From Byssothecium circinans (Eukaryota; Ascomycota; Dothideomycetes; Pleosporales; Massarinaceae): 64,000 bases of DNA. Numbering within the stretch: position 1 is the first letter of the stretch; each line of letters starts with the position of its first letter. Of this stretch, positions 45,328 to 57,966 are shown piece after piece. A model generated the notes under the pieces. That model searched no databases. It was not told the DNA's origin and worked only from the letters and a program-made list of their open reading frames with translations. Made by a program: the position numbers and the translations under genes. Location of the stretch: contig ML977027.1 in assembly GCA_010015675.1 (NCBI GenBank), positions 1 to 64,000 of the forward strand, read 5' to 3'.

Positions 45328-46110
45328 TCAAGCTCGCTCTCCACCATCAATCTTGCAGAAATAATTCTCCGCAACTTCGATCTTTTTCCTACCTTTGGGT
45401 CGTTCCCCACCAGTCACCAGTGCAGCTACAACATCATACAAAAACTCTGCTGGGAATTGATCAAATGTGAACTTGGCAAACCACGATTTGTGACCCACTA
45501 TGACAAACATGTCTACGCAGAACTTCCGTAGCGGATCGGAAGTCGGCGTTAACTCGTAGATAGAGCGAATTTGTGGACCCCAAGGGTACCACCGGGTGTG
45601 GTCTCCGCGCTCCTTCAGCGACGCCTCGACGAATGCGGTAATGATTCGGTTCTTCGCTTGGACATCCTGAAGCATATCACAGAGACCATAGAGCTTGGCT
45701 AGAGCTTCGTATTCCTCGGAGGCCTGCTCCAAGATCGATTTATTCGAAGAGGCGGGAGTGGCTGGAGTCTCGTGGATCGCAATACAGTCGTAGTAGATAA
45801 GCTGGAGGTACAGACCGAACGCCTCGGGTCCTCTTCTTTGAGTGTGACAATACCGTCCTCGGCCGATGCCCAGGGACTACCTTCCTTCAAGGCATTGGCA
45901 AAGTAAAGTGAGCGGGCTGTCATGAGGTCCTTGTGCACGGTGAATAGCTTAGTGCTTCCATCGTTGCCGTTAGCGACATCACCAACACGGACTCGGATCG
46001 TTGGACCCTCGAAGAAACTGCATAACAGTGAGCCAGCCTGATCACTATATTGAGCGTCGGTCTTACTTGTGTAACTTGTCTTTCGTAACGATGTTGGAAT
46101 CAGCCGCCAT
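45328..46110 (-). pseudogene. BTB/POZ gene, tandem copy 2, frameshifted
   Basis: Exon 1 (46110-46067) and the start of exon 2 (46017) splice as in copy 1 into NFFEGPTIRVRVGD, then LFTVHKDLMTARSLYFANAL and GIVTLKEEDP. There the frame breaks: the next block, AFGLYLQLIYYDCIAIHE, lies in another frame, and that frame continues through KLYGLCDMLQDVQAKNRII and PLRKFCVDMFVIVG to the stop at 45328. Comparison with copy 1 (DDPEMFGLYLQ) places the loss of one base at about 45825-45829. The rest of the reading frame is intact, so the mutation is recent or is a sequence error. If real, the product would be cut inside the BTB fold. Confidence 0.7.
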
Positions 46111-46654
46111 GAATGGGTATCGGATCGCGTCAAAGGTCCGCTTCAGTGTTGTGGAAGGTGGATATGTTAAGCACATTGGAGTGAGCAGGTGAGAGAGTGT
46201 GTGGGTGGTGGATTTTTGCAGTCGGACGTGCTTGTGTAACCTTAAGTTTGTACTGGAACCAGGTCACCTGCCGGATATGCGGCTCGAGACCGGCGGTACA
46301 AACGCGCCATGATGCGCCTGCCGTTTGTTGGAACCTGCAATTTCTTGACGTCAGTGATTCTTGCGTCTCAGGCTTATGTCGGTGTGAAGCCAACCAATCT
46401 CATCCAGAGGGATGGTCACTTCGCACTAGTTTGGAAAACCACCGCCGTAAGAATGCAGGTAGTCTGCGCGAATAACCTCGAAGCAGCGAACACCGGCGTA
46501 GTTGAAAAGCAGTCAGTAGAGATATGACACAGACGCGGAAGGCTGCGGTCGAGTATTACGGGTAACGCCAAGTACGCTCTCGCTCTTCGAAGTGTCCATC
46601 TTTCTCCAACCCCAGCGAGAGACCATACACTAGCGTCATCCCTCCAAATCACAC
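46111..46654. other. Region between broken BTB gene and dehalogenase
   Basis: Part of the duplicated unit; 46458-46530 resembles 44447-44530. No separate gene is seen. Confidence 0.5.
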
Positions 46655-47637
46655 TCACCTAGCCGAATCTCCATCCAAATAGCCCCCCACCGCCTCAACA
46701 ACCCCATCCACGCCCCCCACAACAACCGTCGGCCCATCCCCCAACCGATCCCCCCAACCCCTCCCCGCCCTATCAACCCAACATGCCCTCATTCCCACCG
46801 CCCTCGCCCCCACAACATCAAATGGATTCCCACTAACCAGCCAAACATCCCCCTCCCTCCCTTTCTTCCCTACCTCATCACAAAGATGCTCATACACCGA
46901 TGGATCAGGCTTAAACCTCTTAACCGGCTCCACGACGACGACCTGTTTGAATAAACTGGCATGAGGGGAAAGGTCGGGGGATTGCGTGAACGAGGCATTG
47001 ATCATGGAAGCGGTGCCGTTGGAGAAAATGACCGGGTGGAAGGTTGGGGAGTCCTTGAGGTGCGTGAAGAGAGGCGGGACGTCGGGGAAGAGGTGCAGGG
47101 TGTTGTATGCGGACATTAGGTTTTGCGTTTCCGTGGCTGTGAGGCTGACGCCGGCTTCGAAGAGGGCGTGGTGGAGTGCTTTGCGGGTTATGTCGGAGAA
47201 GGGCTCGTACTTGTCTGGATAGGGATATCAGTAACCTTAGAGGGATCCTACCTTCTCAGAACAATTCATTAACAGCTATTTCTCAATTCAAACCCATCTA
47301 CAGCTCGCTGACTGCTTGTTTATGAGAGGTACACGTGGAGGAATTGAGCTTAAGGGAGAAATAACTTATTAACTGTGTGTTCTAAGAAGGCACGATCCCT
47401 GTAAGGAATGATTGGGATCTGGTGAGAAAGGGAAGTGACGGGGGATGCAGGAAGACAAGGGAGCGTACTCATGCTATTAAGACGCCACATATATTCCAAT
47501 TGATATTTCCGCCATTCTGTGGCTATGCTGGAGGCTTTTCCCTGGCCGAAGTGCTCGGCGAGCTGCTTTGCGATGCTCTCGGTGGAGAGGAGGGTGCCGT
47601 AGACGTCGAAGGCTAGGACGATGTGGTTTGATGCCAT
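46655..47637 (-). CDS. Type II haloacid dehalogenase-family hydrolase
   Basis: Two exons (47637-47469, 47214-46655) give 242 aa. Motif I AFDVYGTLL holds the nucleophile D11 and T15. EYMWRLNSM joins over the splice to NKYEPFSDITRKAL, a block usual in this family. Motif II is FSNGT (about S121), motif III KRFKPDP (K155/K158) and motif IV VSGNPFDVVGARAVG. The cap lies between motifs I and II, as in L-2-haloacid dehalogenases. These enzymes remove halide from 2-haloacids through an aspartyl ester; fungal members may have other substrates. The intron is long for this window (254 nt). The stump at 44627 shows that a second copy once existed beside BTB copy 1. Confidence 0.9.
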
Positions 47638-50124
47638 TTTGTGGGGGCGCTGTTTCTTCAGTTGTGATTCTTTTCTTGTCAGTGTGTATATTTTATTGTG
47701 GCCTCATCTGGAGTCAGGATGGCATCTAGATGGTAGTCTGTCCTTCGTGGCGTATCAGCTGCGGGGGTGTGGACTAGTGACGTGCATCCGATGCCCCACT
47801 CTTTCATACCCTTTGTCTAGTACATGTTTGAAGTGTTGTTCGCGGATTTGTGAACAATTTTTTTTCTCAGTACCGTATCTGCAATTCACATGCTAATCGG
47901 GAGCATGCAGAATGCATGATACTGCATAGTAAATCCTACTATATCTGAAGCGGTAAATTGAACGAAGCCTCTAGAGTCAAACTATCAAACCTCATTGGCG
48001 TATCATGGTAAGTAGCAAACCTTGACGGACATGTGTTCTGGCGCCAACATGACAAGGCGAGCAGAAATGTTGGAGTAGAAACCGGCGGAGTGCACTCCGT
48101 TCCAATGTACTTGTTCCATGTGAAACGATACAATGGTACAAGTCGCGCTAGAACGTTTAGGAAAATGTGATAACGAGCCGCCCGAGAGCCATTGCGTCAG
48201 CGAATCCAGATGCATGCAAGTGTTGTTACGCTTTTAGAACCCCTCAACCGCTTTTGTCAGTGGTCACGCGGTGAGTGAATAAAAAGATGCCGCCACGCCA
48301 CGCTGAAACGTAGACTCGCATTATTCATCCGCGGCTGTGTCTCCAATAATGGAGCATCGTCCACGCGCCAGACCAAAATATTGTATCACAGCACAGCGCC
48401 TTCCCTTTTCTCCATAGCGTAAATGCAGTATCAAGGCGCAAAGGTGGTGTTTGCCCCTGGTTCGCATAGAGTAATAGCAAGCGACGTATGGTTCTTGCAT
48501 GCAGCATTATAGTTCGGGAACCGTTCCGTGGCGAACCAGAAAACTGCCATAACCAGGCGAGAGGAAAAGCAATCTAGTGGACGCGTATGGAGGCGGCGAC
48601 GAACAATCATCGCCGAGTAGAACGCTGCTCTTACTAAGAGAATCTTGGCATAGAAGTAGACGGTGTAGAGGAGTGGTCGACAAGAATCCATGGACAGATG
48701 GAGATCAGGAAACAGAGGGCGTTTTGGGTGGGTGCGACGACTCACGAGAATGCGCTGTGGTATGCGGGGTACGCGTGGTCGGCAGTGGGGTCATGCGAGG
48801 TGTATTAGCCATAGAGGGAGATGAGGAGGCGACGTGTAGAGCGGAGTGGTAAAGTTGGGGGTGGTGGTCGTTGATAAGGTTGGCTTGGATGTGCATGCCA
48901 TCTCGTCTTTTTTCAAATCAAGACGAAAATATGACGTCTATAAAAGGTTCTTAGATAATTAAAAGCAAAGACCGGAGAAACAGCTGTCGTGAGTCGTGAC
49001 CAACTGCGGTGTTGCTGGCGGCGAAAAGGGATGGACCCATGTCCGTGGCAAAACAACTGTCATGAGCGTGCGGGGATGTAGCTGGTGACACATATAAAAA
49101 GCAATTCGACGGGAAAGCAGAAAAGTGGCCCAGAGGAATTGGAAGATGCAAACGTTCGGCACCTCCGCGTGCACTTTACTATACCAAGCTGCAGGCCCGG
49201 TTCCGCCTCCGCTCCTCTGCAGGTCTCAAACGCCGGGTTGTTGTATGTAGAGTCCTGAGGTGCCGTCCTCTGGTGTCTGTCAAAAACGTGCTTCCACCTG
49301 GGCTAATATATTGGAATTTGGCGTCATCTCCACGGGCAGGCATGGCGTGGTGCAATCCATTGATATAATACCGGCGTGCTATTGAAGACGCCGGCGCCGT
49401 TGTAATGGTAACTTGCATTTATGATTTGGACAATCGACCAGGATCGGCGTAAGCGGTACGAATTGCGACTAGTCCGGGAAGCCCCTGATTCGCCGAGTCA
49501 CGCAGGCGTCCAGTTTCATCAACTGTTGCATCGAGGAGTCCGAAAACTTGCACTTCTTCGCAGAGATCAGAGGTGGACGACGCCGCGACACCTCCCCAGT
49601 CGACGCAGGATTGAGGCTTGCGTGCGGTGCTTGACTCGCGTGTCGCCATATCCCGGCCCAGTCATTGGCTCGTTATAATCGCATGTGCTGCTTCTCCGCG
49701 AGCGCTGAGTGTCTCTCCAAATAATAATAACCAACCCACCAACTCCGTCCACTGCGTCTCTGGCCACCCCTGATCCCACCAGCCAAGCCGACGGTGGGCA
49801 GTCTTGAGAGCCGTTGCTCTGTATTGTTCCGCAGAAAGACATTCCTCCGCCATCTCATCCATTCATCGACATCCCATCCCCTCCGCGAATCGACCGCTAT
49901 TGATTCGCACCTATCCGTATCCCGTACTACTTGGTACAGACACCAGCCCCGGTTTCACACTTGTAGACCACCCGCAGTAGATCGATCAATTGCCCCGGCT
50001 TTGGATACGGATTGCCTTTTGGAGACGCTGGCTGGGTACGCGCCGACCGGAGAATGACAGCGTGCAGCACCACTGCAAGCCCGAGCGACCTGAACCCCGA
50101 CGTCTGACCGTCAGACTGCCAGGC
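47638..50124. other. 2.5-kb gene-free region
   Basis: Several frames of 60-105 codons occur on both strands, but none has a recognisable domain or believable splice partner. The end contains the Sec7 gene promoter. No RNA gene found. Confidence 0.45.
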
Positions 50125-53100
50125 ATGCCCAAGACGGCAGACTTCGGAGCCAGCGCCAGAGCGCGCAACTCCTCGAGACCTGCCACGCCGACGAGCCCCT
50201 CTGCCACCTCCAAGCCGAATGGCGGCATGCGCGCCCTCGACACCCCTTCGCACACCTCCGACACCTTCTTCCACGACGCTGCGCCGGTAGACACCGCCAG
50301 CAGAAGCAAGCAGGCCGACACCGACACCGACACCGACACGCTGCGAGACTCGCACGACCTGTCGTTTGCTGACGGCACCCGAGACTCTGTCGTGGATAAC
50401 ATGCTGCTGTCGCTCGACCAATTCAGCCAACCTGCCACGCTCTTCTCCAAGTTCGGCGACGACTTCTTCATCACAGACAGCTCCTACGAGACAAGGCCTA
50501 TGCGCCCGCGCGGCCACACCCACACCTCTTCGCAATCGTCCGACTACGACTTGCACATCGATGATACGGCGTCGCGCTACTCGCAGCACCATACCCATTC
50601 GCGCTCGCGGTCACACAGGAGCAACAGCGACAACAACATTGTGGGCAGTCGCAGGGGCAGCTTAAGAGGAGGCGGCTGGCCTGGATCAAAGCAGACAATG
50701 GGAGACTATCAGCAGAACAGACACACCAGGGGCAGCGCGAGAAAAGGTAGTAAAGGCAGCACTGCTTCCAGCATGGACATTGGACATGGAATGGTGATTG
50801 GGACTCATACGTTTGGCATTGGGCCGTCTACCAGCTTTGACCGTGGGAACGCGACATCGAGAACGCCGCCCGTCAAGACAGAGTCAATCTTGGAAAAGAG
50901 CAAACCTTCGCACCAAACTTCCTACAACGCCTACGACGCCGCCCCGGAACCGACCATCCCCGCCGGTCCCAGGAAACAGCAAGAGGTGCCGCAGTCGCCC
51001 ATGGCCTATCCACCGCAGCCTTCGCATGCCCCTCCACAGGCGCCTGCACCGCGACGACTGGGTAGCATGCGCTCGACAACAAGTTACAAGACACTGCGAA
51101 AGCTCAAGAGTCAGCCCGAACCGAACATGAGGCACCAAGCCCAGGAATTTGTCAACGCGAGCCAGTTCCGGGACCTGCCACCGATCCCAATGTTTCAGGA
51201 CCCACCAGCCCCCTCTCCGACTGTAGCTACGCGCAAACACGCGCTCCCGCAAGCTGCTCCCGCACCCGCACCCCCGCCCAAGGACAAGCAGCCTGGCTTT
51301 TTCAGGCGCGTCTTCGGCGGTGGCCTGCCAAAACCCCAACCGCAACTGTCAAACTCATCCGTCAACAGTTCCCGCTCGCGTGCCGAGGCTTCATCCGCAT
51401 CTTCAAATTACCGAGCCGCTGAGATTGACTCAGTATATTCACAGGCACGACCGCGAACGACGCCGAATGGAGGCTCCAATCACATAGCGTCCCAATTGAA
51501 ATCACCACCGCCCAAGGGTCCTCAGACTGCGGCCTCGATGCAGGATTTAAACCAACAGCCCCAACCACCCACACTGGCAAAGAAGCATTCGTCATTTTTC
51601 CGACGCCGGAAGAAGTCTGTTACGGAAACTCCCAAGATTCCTGTCATGGCACTCGACTTCAAGACGGGCACCAAACCTGAGATGCTACCATCGCAGCTTG
51701 CCCAGGAGAGTCCAGGTGTCAGCAGCCTGCGCAAGGTTATGAACCCCTATCTGCACGATACGGAAGGAGTCGGCCAACAGCATCACGAAGCACGAGAGCG
51801 CCGGCCTTCTGCTGGTCAAGCAAATGGAGAGCGTTCAACTAGATTTTCCCCTGGGTACAAGCCGCACAAGGATGCCACCGTGCGCAGCGTCAAACCAGGC
51901 TCCCGTGATGCCGAAAGCACGCCGCCGGCATCGAGAGGCGAGCAGCTCAAAGCAGGTCAGCAGGCCAGCACGGACAGCCCGAAGTTGAAGTTGAAGATGA
52001 AGCGAGGTCGCACAGAGGTTGTGCAGGAGGACACTTTCCTTGCAGACAGCAGTAGCTGCAACGAGGATCGCAGTGGGCGGGCGACACCGGCGGGCGGCAG
52101 TGTTGAGAAAGGGGAACGCCTCAGTCCGCGATCCGGGGACGCCAAAGCAACACTAGCCGCCTCGCCGTCGCGAATCGCGTCTGCATCCGAAGTCGAAGAC
52201 GATGGTTGGCTTCTCACCGCGCCGACACGGAAAGAGCAGGCATCAAGCAGGAAGGGTTCGGGCAGATCGAAGCGGGTGTGGCTGGAGCCGACCTCGTCCG
52301 AAGAGAATCTGACGCGCGACGATACTGAGGATCTCGAGCTGCCGTTGGAAGGCGCACGTGCGTTGCAGAAACCGTTTGAGAAGGAGTCGCCCACTACGCT
52401 TGTCACGTCGCCAGCATCCTCTGCAAATGAAGATGTCTTCCACTCAGCCACCAGTCTGCCTACAGTGCAGGTAGACGGGCGCGAGACGGACAGCAACATG
52501 CCCGCCATCATTGAGCGCCGTTTGCAGCCCGACGAGCCTTCGGAGGCGGACCGAGAGCGTGCCCTGCGCGTCTTCGCTGGCGATGACCCCACGATTCCCA
52601 AGAGCCAGGCAGCTACTGTTCTGGGCGATGTTACGCCTGCGAGCACGCGATTGCGCAAGGCCTTTATGAACCTGTTCGAATGGACCGGCTTCAACGTACT
52701 GGGTGCTATGCGGGACCTCTGCAGCAAGATTGTGCTAAAAGCAGAGACACAGCAGGTCGATCGCATTCTCATGAGCCTTTCAGAGCGGTGGTGCGAATGC
52801 AATCCCAATCACGGCTTCAAGGCCGTCGGTACGTTTGTTACTACCTACCCTCCACGGACCCCGGCTAACCCGCTGTAGACGTCGTGCACACCATCTGCTA
52901 CTCTATTCTTCTGCTCAACACCGATCTTCACTTGGCTGACATTGAGTCGCGCATGACTCGAACTCAATTCGTTAAGAACACGCTTCCAACCGTTTCCCGT
53001 GTGTGCAAGGATGCTGTCAAGGACGCAGCTGACGAGACACTGCGGCCGAATTCTACCCAATTCAGGAGAGCCTCTCTGCCCTGGAACGACAAGTCGGAAC

Positions 53101-54923
53101 CCGATTCTCCCGCTGCTGAGGAAACCACATTTCCTGCAGATATCGCTGATGAGCCACTTGAGAACAGGAGAGCGCGGAGCCGCCTCTCGCTTAGGCCTCC
53201 ATTTCGTGGTGGGTCTGAATCCATGTCGGCCGAAACGGCCTTGTCCGAGGCGAACCTACTCATACATGCCCCGTATAATGGTCCAATGAAGGGCTGGGAG
53301 AACCAGGTCGAGATCGTGCTGAAGGAATTTTACGACTCCATCAGAAAGACCCGTCTGCCTCTACATGGAGCTCCAAGACCCCAAATGCACGAACAGCCAT
53401 CATCGAACAGTCTCTCTGTCAGCGGCATGCTCCGACGTACGCCTAGTGTCTTGAGTAAAGCACCCTCCGATAATGCAAGCTCCCGTGGCCGATCCCAGAC
53501 CGACTTTCGAAATATGGCTAAGAGCTGGAACTCCAAGGCGCGCTCGCGGCCGCGCTTGTACCCTACATCAACGATCGGTTCGAGCCGAACCAGCTTGGAT
53601 GACCAGTCGGTCTGGAGCCCCGCGGGTTCAAGCACCTGGAGCAGATATTCGTACGGAAAGACTCAAACCTCCATGTCCATGGAATCTCTTGGCTCCCACT
53701 TTGCACACGGCGACTACCAGCAATCTATCGGTTTTGCCAATGCTCTCAGCCAAGCCATCATTCGCGAGGAAGGCATGACTATTGCTAGCGACGAGGAGTT
53801 CACCCGCGTTGCACCACTCCTTGAAGATGAAACACTAGAGCTAGTTGGTGCACCTTGGGCAAAGGAAGGAATCTTGAAGCACAAGCATCACTTGGAAGCG
53901 CTCGACAAGAAGGCCAAGGATCGGACATGGAATGAGTGCTTTGCCGTCATTGAGAAGGGCTATTTCCGGCTGTTTTCCTTCAACATGAACTCCAAGTCCA
54001 TGCGACACAAGAACAAGGCTCGTCCGTCCACAGGTGGCGTCGTTGGTGGCGGTAACTGGATGGACAACGCCGAAGCCCTTGACAGCTTCCTTCTCCGGCA
54101 AACTATTGCGAGTGCTCTTCCACCACCGGGCTACTCCAAGTCTCGGCCGCACGTTTTTGCACTGTCACTACCAACTGGTGCTGTTCACTTGTTCCAGGTA
54201 GGCACCCCTGACATTGTGCGCGAGTTCGTCACCACCGCCAATTACTGGTCCGCAAGACTTTCAAAAGAGCCTCTCATGGGTGGTGTCAGCAATGCCGAAC
54301 ACGGATGGGGCGAGAATGTCATCAACACAGCTTTGATTCGCCCAGAAAGTCATGCTTCTACACATGGTCACGTGCCTCGTCCTAGTATGGCGAGTTCGAT
54401 GCGCAGCTCCATGGATCACGGGCCTGGAACTATCAAAGCCCGCCTTCCAGGCGACAAGGTCAATCTATCCGACTGGCGCCCGCCGGTCCAGAGCATGATG
54501 GCGAGCAACCTGATGGAGGTAGACCAGCTGCGGGCTTTGACGGACTACGTAAAGAATGTAGAAGACGAGTTGTCGCGCCACAACGAACTGCGGGCGCCCA
54601 TGCTAATTGCCGTAAGAACCCTCCCAATTTTGTATCGAATCCTTGATTGACCCATCTAGTTCTCCCCTCGTCATCCCAATGCCGCGAAAGCCATGGCAAA
54701 CTGGGAACGCAAATCCTCCTACCTGCTTCGCGAGATTGTCAAGTTCCGAACGTACATCGACTCCCTCACGGCCGCGCAGATACAGAAAGAGAAGATCTAC
54801 GCCGAACGCGAACTGGCGGAGGAGAAGAATAACGCCGGGACTGACGATGCTGTCCGGGTCTTTCTGGGAAAAGATACTGATGGTGCGAGCGAAGTCCCAC
54901 CAGCTCCCATCACCACCACCTAG
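50125..54923 (+). CDS. Sec7-PH domain Arf guanine-nucleotide exchange factor
   Basis: Three exons (50125-52828, 52879-54611, 54660-54923) give 1566 aa. Residues 1-790 are Ser/Pro-rich and probably disordered, with a DTDTDTDT repeat near 70. The Sec7 domain spans about 800-1000: FMNLFEWTGFNVLGAM, then LKAETQQVDRIL with the catalytic glutamate, and SILLLNTDLHLADIE. A PH domain follows at about 1225-1370 (WAKEGILKHKHHLEALD), then a coiled coil (ANWERKSSYLLREIVKFRTY). This Sec7-PH-coiled-coil order is that of the EFA6/Yel1/Syt1 group, which activates Arf6/Arf3-type GTPases at the plasma membrane. The upstream frame to 49990 has no ATG, so 50125 is the start. Confidence 0.9.
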
Positions 54924-57900
54924 CATCTTATTTCCCAACATCCCCCCGTTTGCCTTTTTTGCATACACTAACGACCGCCTTTTCTTTGTTTGGGTTTATA
55001 GGTCTCACGCCTCTCCGACGTACAGTACGCCGTCTAAAACTTCTGCATTCCTCGAAACCGAAGCTCGCGGAATGGGGGCGACGGACGCATTCGATTTCTT
55101 GAACCTTCTACTATACGCCCTTTATTTGTAATTCTTCTCTTTCCTTCTCCCCTAGTCTTCCTAGGGTGATTGATGGTGTTGTTATTTCCAGCGTTGCTGC
55201 ATTTTCAATCCGGGGGGAGCGTAGCGGTCCTTGTCTTCTTCTTTTCTTCTTTACACATTTTCCCTTTTGACTTTGCTGATTCCTCTTCTGAAGTTCGACG
55301 ATGCGTAGAGATGACGACATGTATTGTACGACTCTGCGCTCTTGCCTCTCGATGGGGCTTTTCTTTTCTGTTCTTCATCTTCGGGCCTATTTTAATTCTA
55401 TTTATGATCGAGATGGAGGCGGGGGGATAGAGATGGTGGGAGGCTTATACATTATATGAATGCCCTTGATGTATCTTTAGATGTTATCGCTTGGGGCTTG
55501 CGAGGGTTGCGAAGGAGAGGGGAGTGGAGTGCAGGGGAGGGGAGGCAAGAGGTAGAGGCTTCATTAATGAATGGTATACCCGGCACAGTACCTCTGGGAC
55601 GAGGTGCGGCATTTTTCGGCCACGTCACATCCTGCTCAGCGTCTGTTGAAGGTTCTTGTGACGTCTTGCTCGCTTTTCTCTACTTATGTATCGACGTTAC
55701 GTCGAAGAACATATCATATATACACGTGCGTGCCGGGGCTGCGGGCTGGGGACTGCGAACGTGAGATGTGCACTCACTCGATCTCTTCCCCCTTGTATCT
55801 CTATTTTCGAGATGAGGAACCAGGGCTCGTCAGCTGTAGCGTTACACTCGGTGCAGAAGTTCGGTACGAAAGGAATTTTTTAAATTTTTTTTACTCTCCT
55901 CGTTCCCATCTCACCGCGTTTGTATGTGCAGGTGCAGGTGCATGCAGGTACGAGCTTACTTCCTAACGCCGCGGCTTTGGGAATGGATGATGCGGTCAAG
56001 AATGCTGAGCTGACGGGCTAAGGTTTGGCCAAGGTTTTCGAGGCTGAAAGACTGAAGATGGTATGGTGATGGGTGATGTGCGGATACTTGCGCATTGCGT
56101 GGTGGGTGTGAGGGAGGATTGGGGTTGGAGGGTAAGGTTACGGTTATGGTGATGGTTACGGTTGGTAGAGGTAGAGAACTAGGGGGGTGTTTCTTTGTAG
56201 TTGGATTGGGATACCTATAGGCTATATGAGGGACAGAATCGGGATCTTTGTCGGTTTCGGCGTTTGAAGTTGGCAGAAAAGCAGCGCGCGCTTGGGGGAG
56301 CAAGCATCGGTGAGATGCTTATCTTGAAATTTTTTATTTTTATTTTTGCAGAGTTCAATGGTGCGGTCTAGCGTTTTTCATACTTACTATGTACAGTACG
56401 GTTGGTTGATAGCTTCGGATACCATAAGCTCGCGATCTCATTGGCCTCCTCTCATCCCATATACTCCAGCACCTAAACAACTCAATGCAACATCCCTCTC
56501 ACCACGAGCCACGACATGCGCATCGCAGCCCCAGAAAGGAAAAGCAAACGTAAACGTAAACGTAAACGTAAACGGAAAAGTCGGTCGCGAAACCCTCACT
56601 CTCGCTTACATCCCAGGTCCGTTTCTCAGTCTACGCAAGCCACGGAAACCCGCTGCAGCGGGCGCTGGGCTGGAACCTTCTTTATGTACAAAACGTACGG
56701 TAGGCCCCTTGGAGGTGCATGATTGTGACGTTTGTGGTTAGGGTGTGCAGAGTAGGGCTGGGAAGGGAGATGGAAGGGGAGGGGGGTGCTGGTTTTGGGG
56801 GGTTGTGGTTGGAGGGGAGGGGGAGAGAGGTTTACCGCTTCGTTGAGGTGGTGGATAGAGCAGGATTAGATAGGGCAATGGAGGGGAAAGACGGTGTTGC
56901 GAGATGGGTATGGAAATTTGATGGATTGGGATGGATTGGTCTAGTGCATAGATGGGGTGGTGTAGTGTGGTGTGGTGCATGTGGGCTGGTTTTTCTCCAT
57001 CCTCACCGTCGATCTCTCGGTATGCCCGTCCATGGCCTCATGTTTAGTGCGTTTACGAGCCACGGCGAGGCTTGAGGCCTGCCCGCTTATGCACGACAGC
57101 AGGACAAAGTGGTCGCTGTGTGCCCGATTGGGGGGTTTGATTCGTTGGATTGGAAATGTCAGAGGGGAGATGGATTAGGAAGGGCAGTCTATGTTACTTC
57201 GGCGCTTGTGGGGATTGGGGGGTGAAGCATTTTGAGAGGGGATGGATGGAATGGCCGGGAGGAGAAGAGATGGGCATTCTTTGAAGGGGTTGGGGAGATG
57301 GTGGTGGTTGTGGGAGGTGCACGTTAAAGGTTGACTTCGTTAAAGGTTGACTTGCAGGTGAGGATGTTTACCCGTGATGCGTTTTACACAATACATGTAG
57401 AACGCATCGTGAGTATGAACGATGAAGCAGAAAGACGTGGCACGAGTCGTGATGTTTGTTGTGCAATTGCGGCCATAGTCACATCCCATTGACGCCTACT
57501 CAAGGACTAGTTCCACGAACGACGCCACGCTTCTCTTCCATTTCCGTATCTATAATCTATTATACCCCCTAACCGCACGTCTATAACAACCCCATACGTT
57601 CCGATCACCGCTCTCCTCCCGTTCAACGTTACCTCGACGCCTACTGACACCCTCAAACTCACGCCGCTGCCGCACGGAGCCCTCGGACCCGGCACGCAAA
57701 AGCGCTGCGGCCTGTCATCTCTCAGCCTTTTGGCCAATGCGTGACTGACCCCGCGCCGACCAACAGAACTTCTTCATCTCCATCAGCCGCAATCTTACGT
57801 GCACACCTTCACCTCACGATACCTGCAAAAGAGGACTCCTCGCCCGAACGAGTTGGCCATCGTCTAGACTCTCAACATCCGCCTATTCCGACCCTCCCGA

Positions 57901-57966
57901 CCCCAGTTTCCCTCTGGCTCTCATCGGCGCAGCACCTAGATACCTACACAGACACATACAGACACC
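54924..57966. other. 3-kb gene-free region between Sec7-PH and metacaspase
   Basis: Low-complexity and G-rich or CT-rich sequence with many short frames. A hexamer repeat lies at 56546-56574. A minus-strand frame ending at 55956 has no ATG and was not called. The last 250 bp are the CT-rich metacaspase leader. Confidence 0.45.
56546..56574. repeat. AAACGT hexamer tandem repeat
   Basis: Nearly five direct copies of AAACGT (four perfect, the last ending AAACG). Confidence 0.8.

Noticed and set aside
48431..48745. Minus-strand frame with a hydrophobic segment
   Set aside because: Begins with GTG, not ATG, and no exon can be joined to it with confidence.
49179..49418. Minus-strand 79-codon frame with a real ATG
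   Set aside because: Arg/Thr-rich with no domain, no nearby splice partner and no promoter sign; equal in length to many chance frames here.
49990..50124. Upstream extension of the Sec7-PH protein
   Set aside because: The in-frame stretch begins with TTG and has no ATG before 50125.
55956..56303. Minus-strand frame ending FSLENLGQTLARQLSILD...
   Set aside because: The final 30 residues look helical and protein-like, but the frame has no ATG and I could not find a believable upstream exon or intron.
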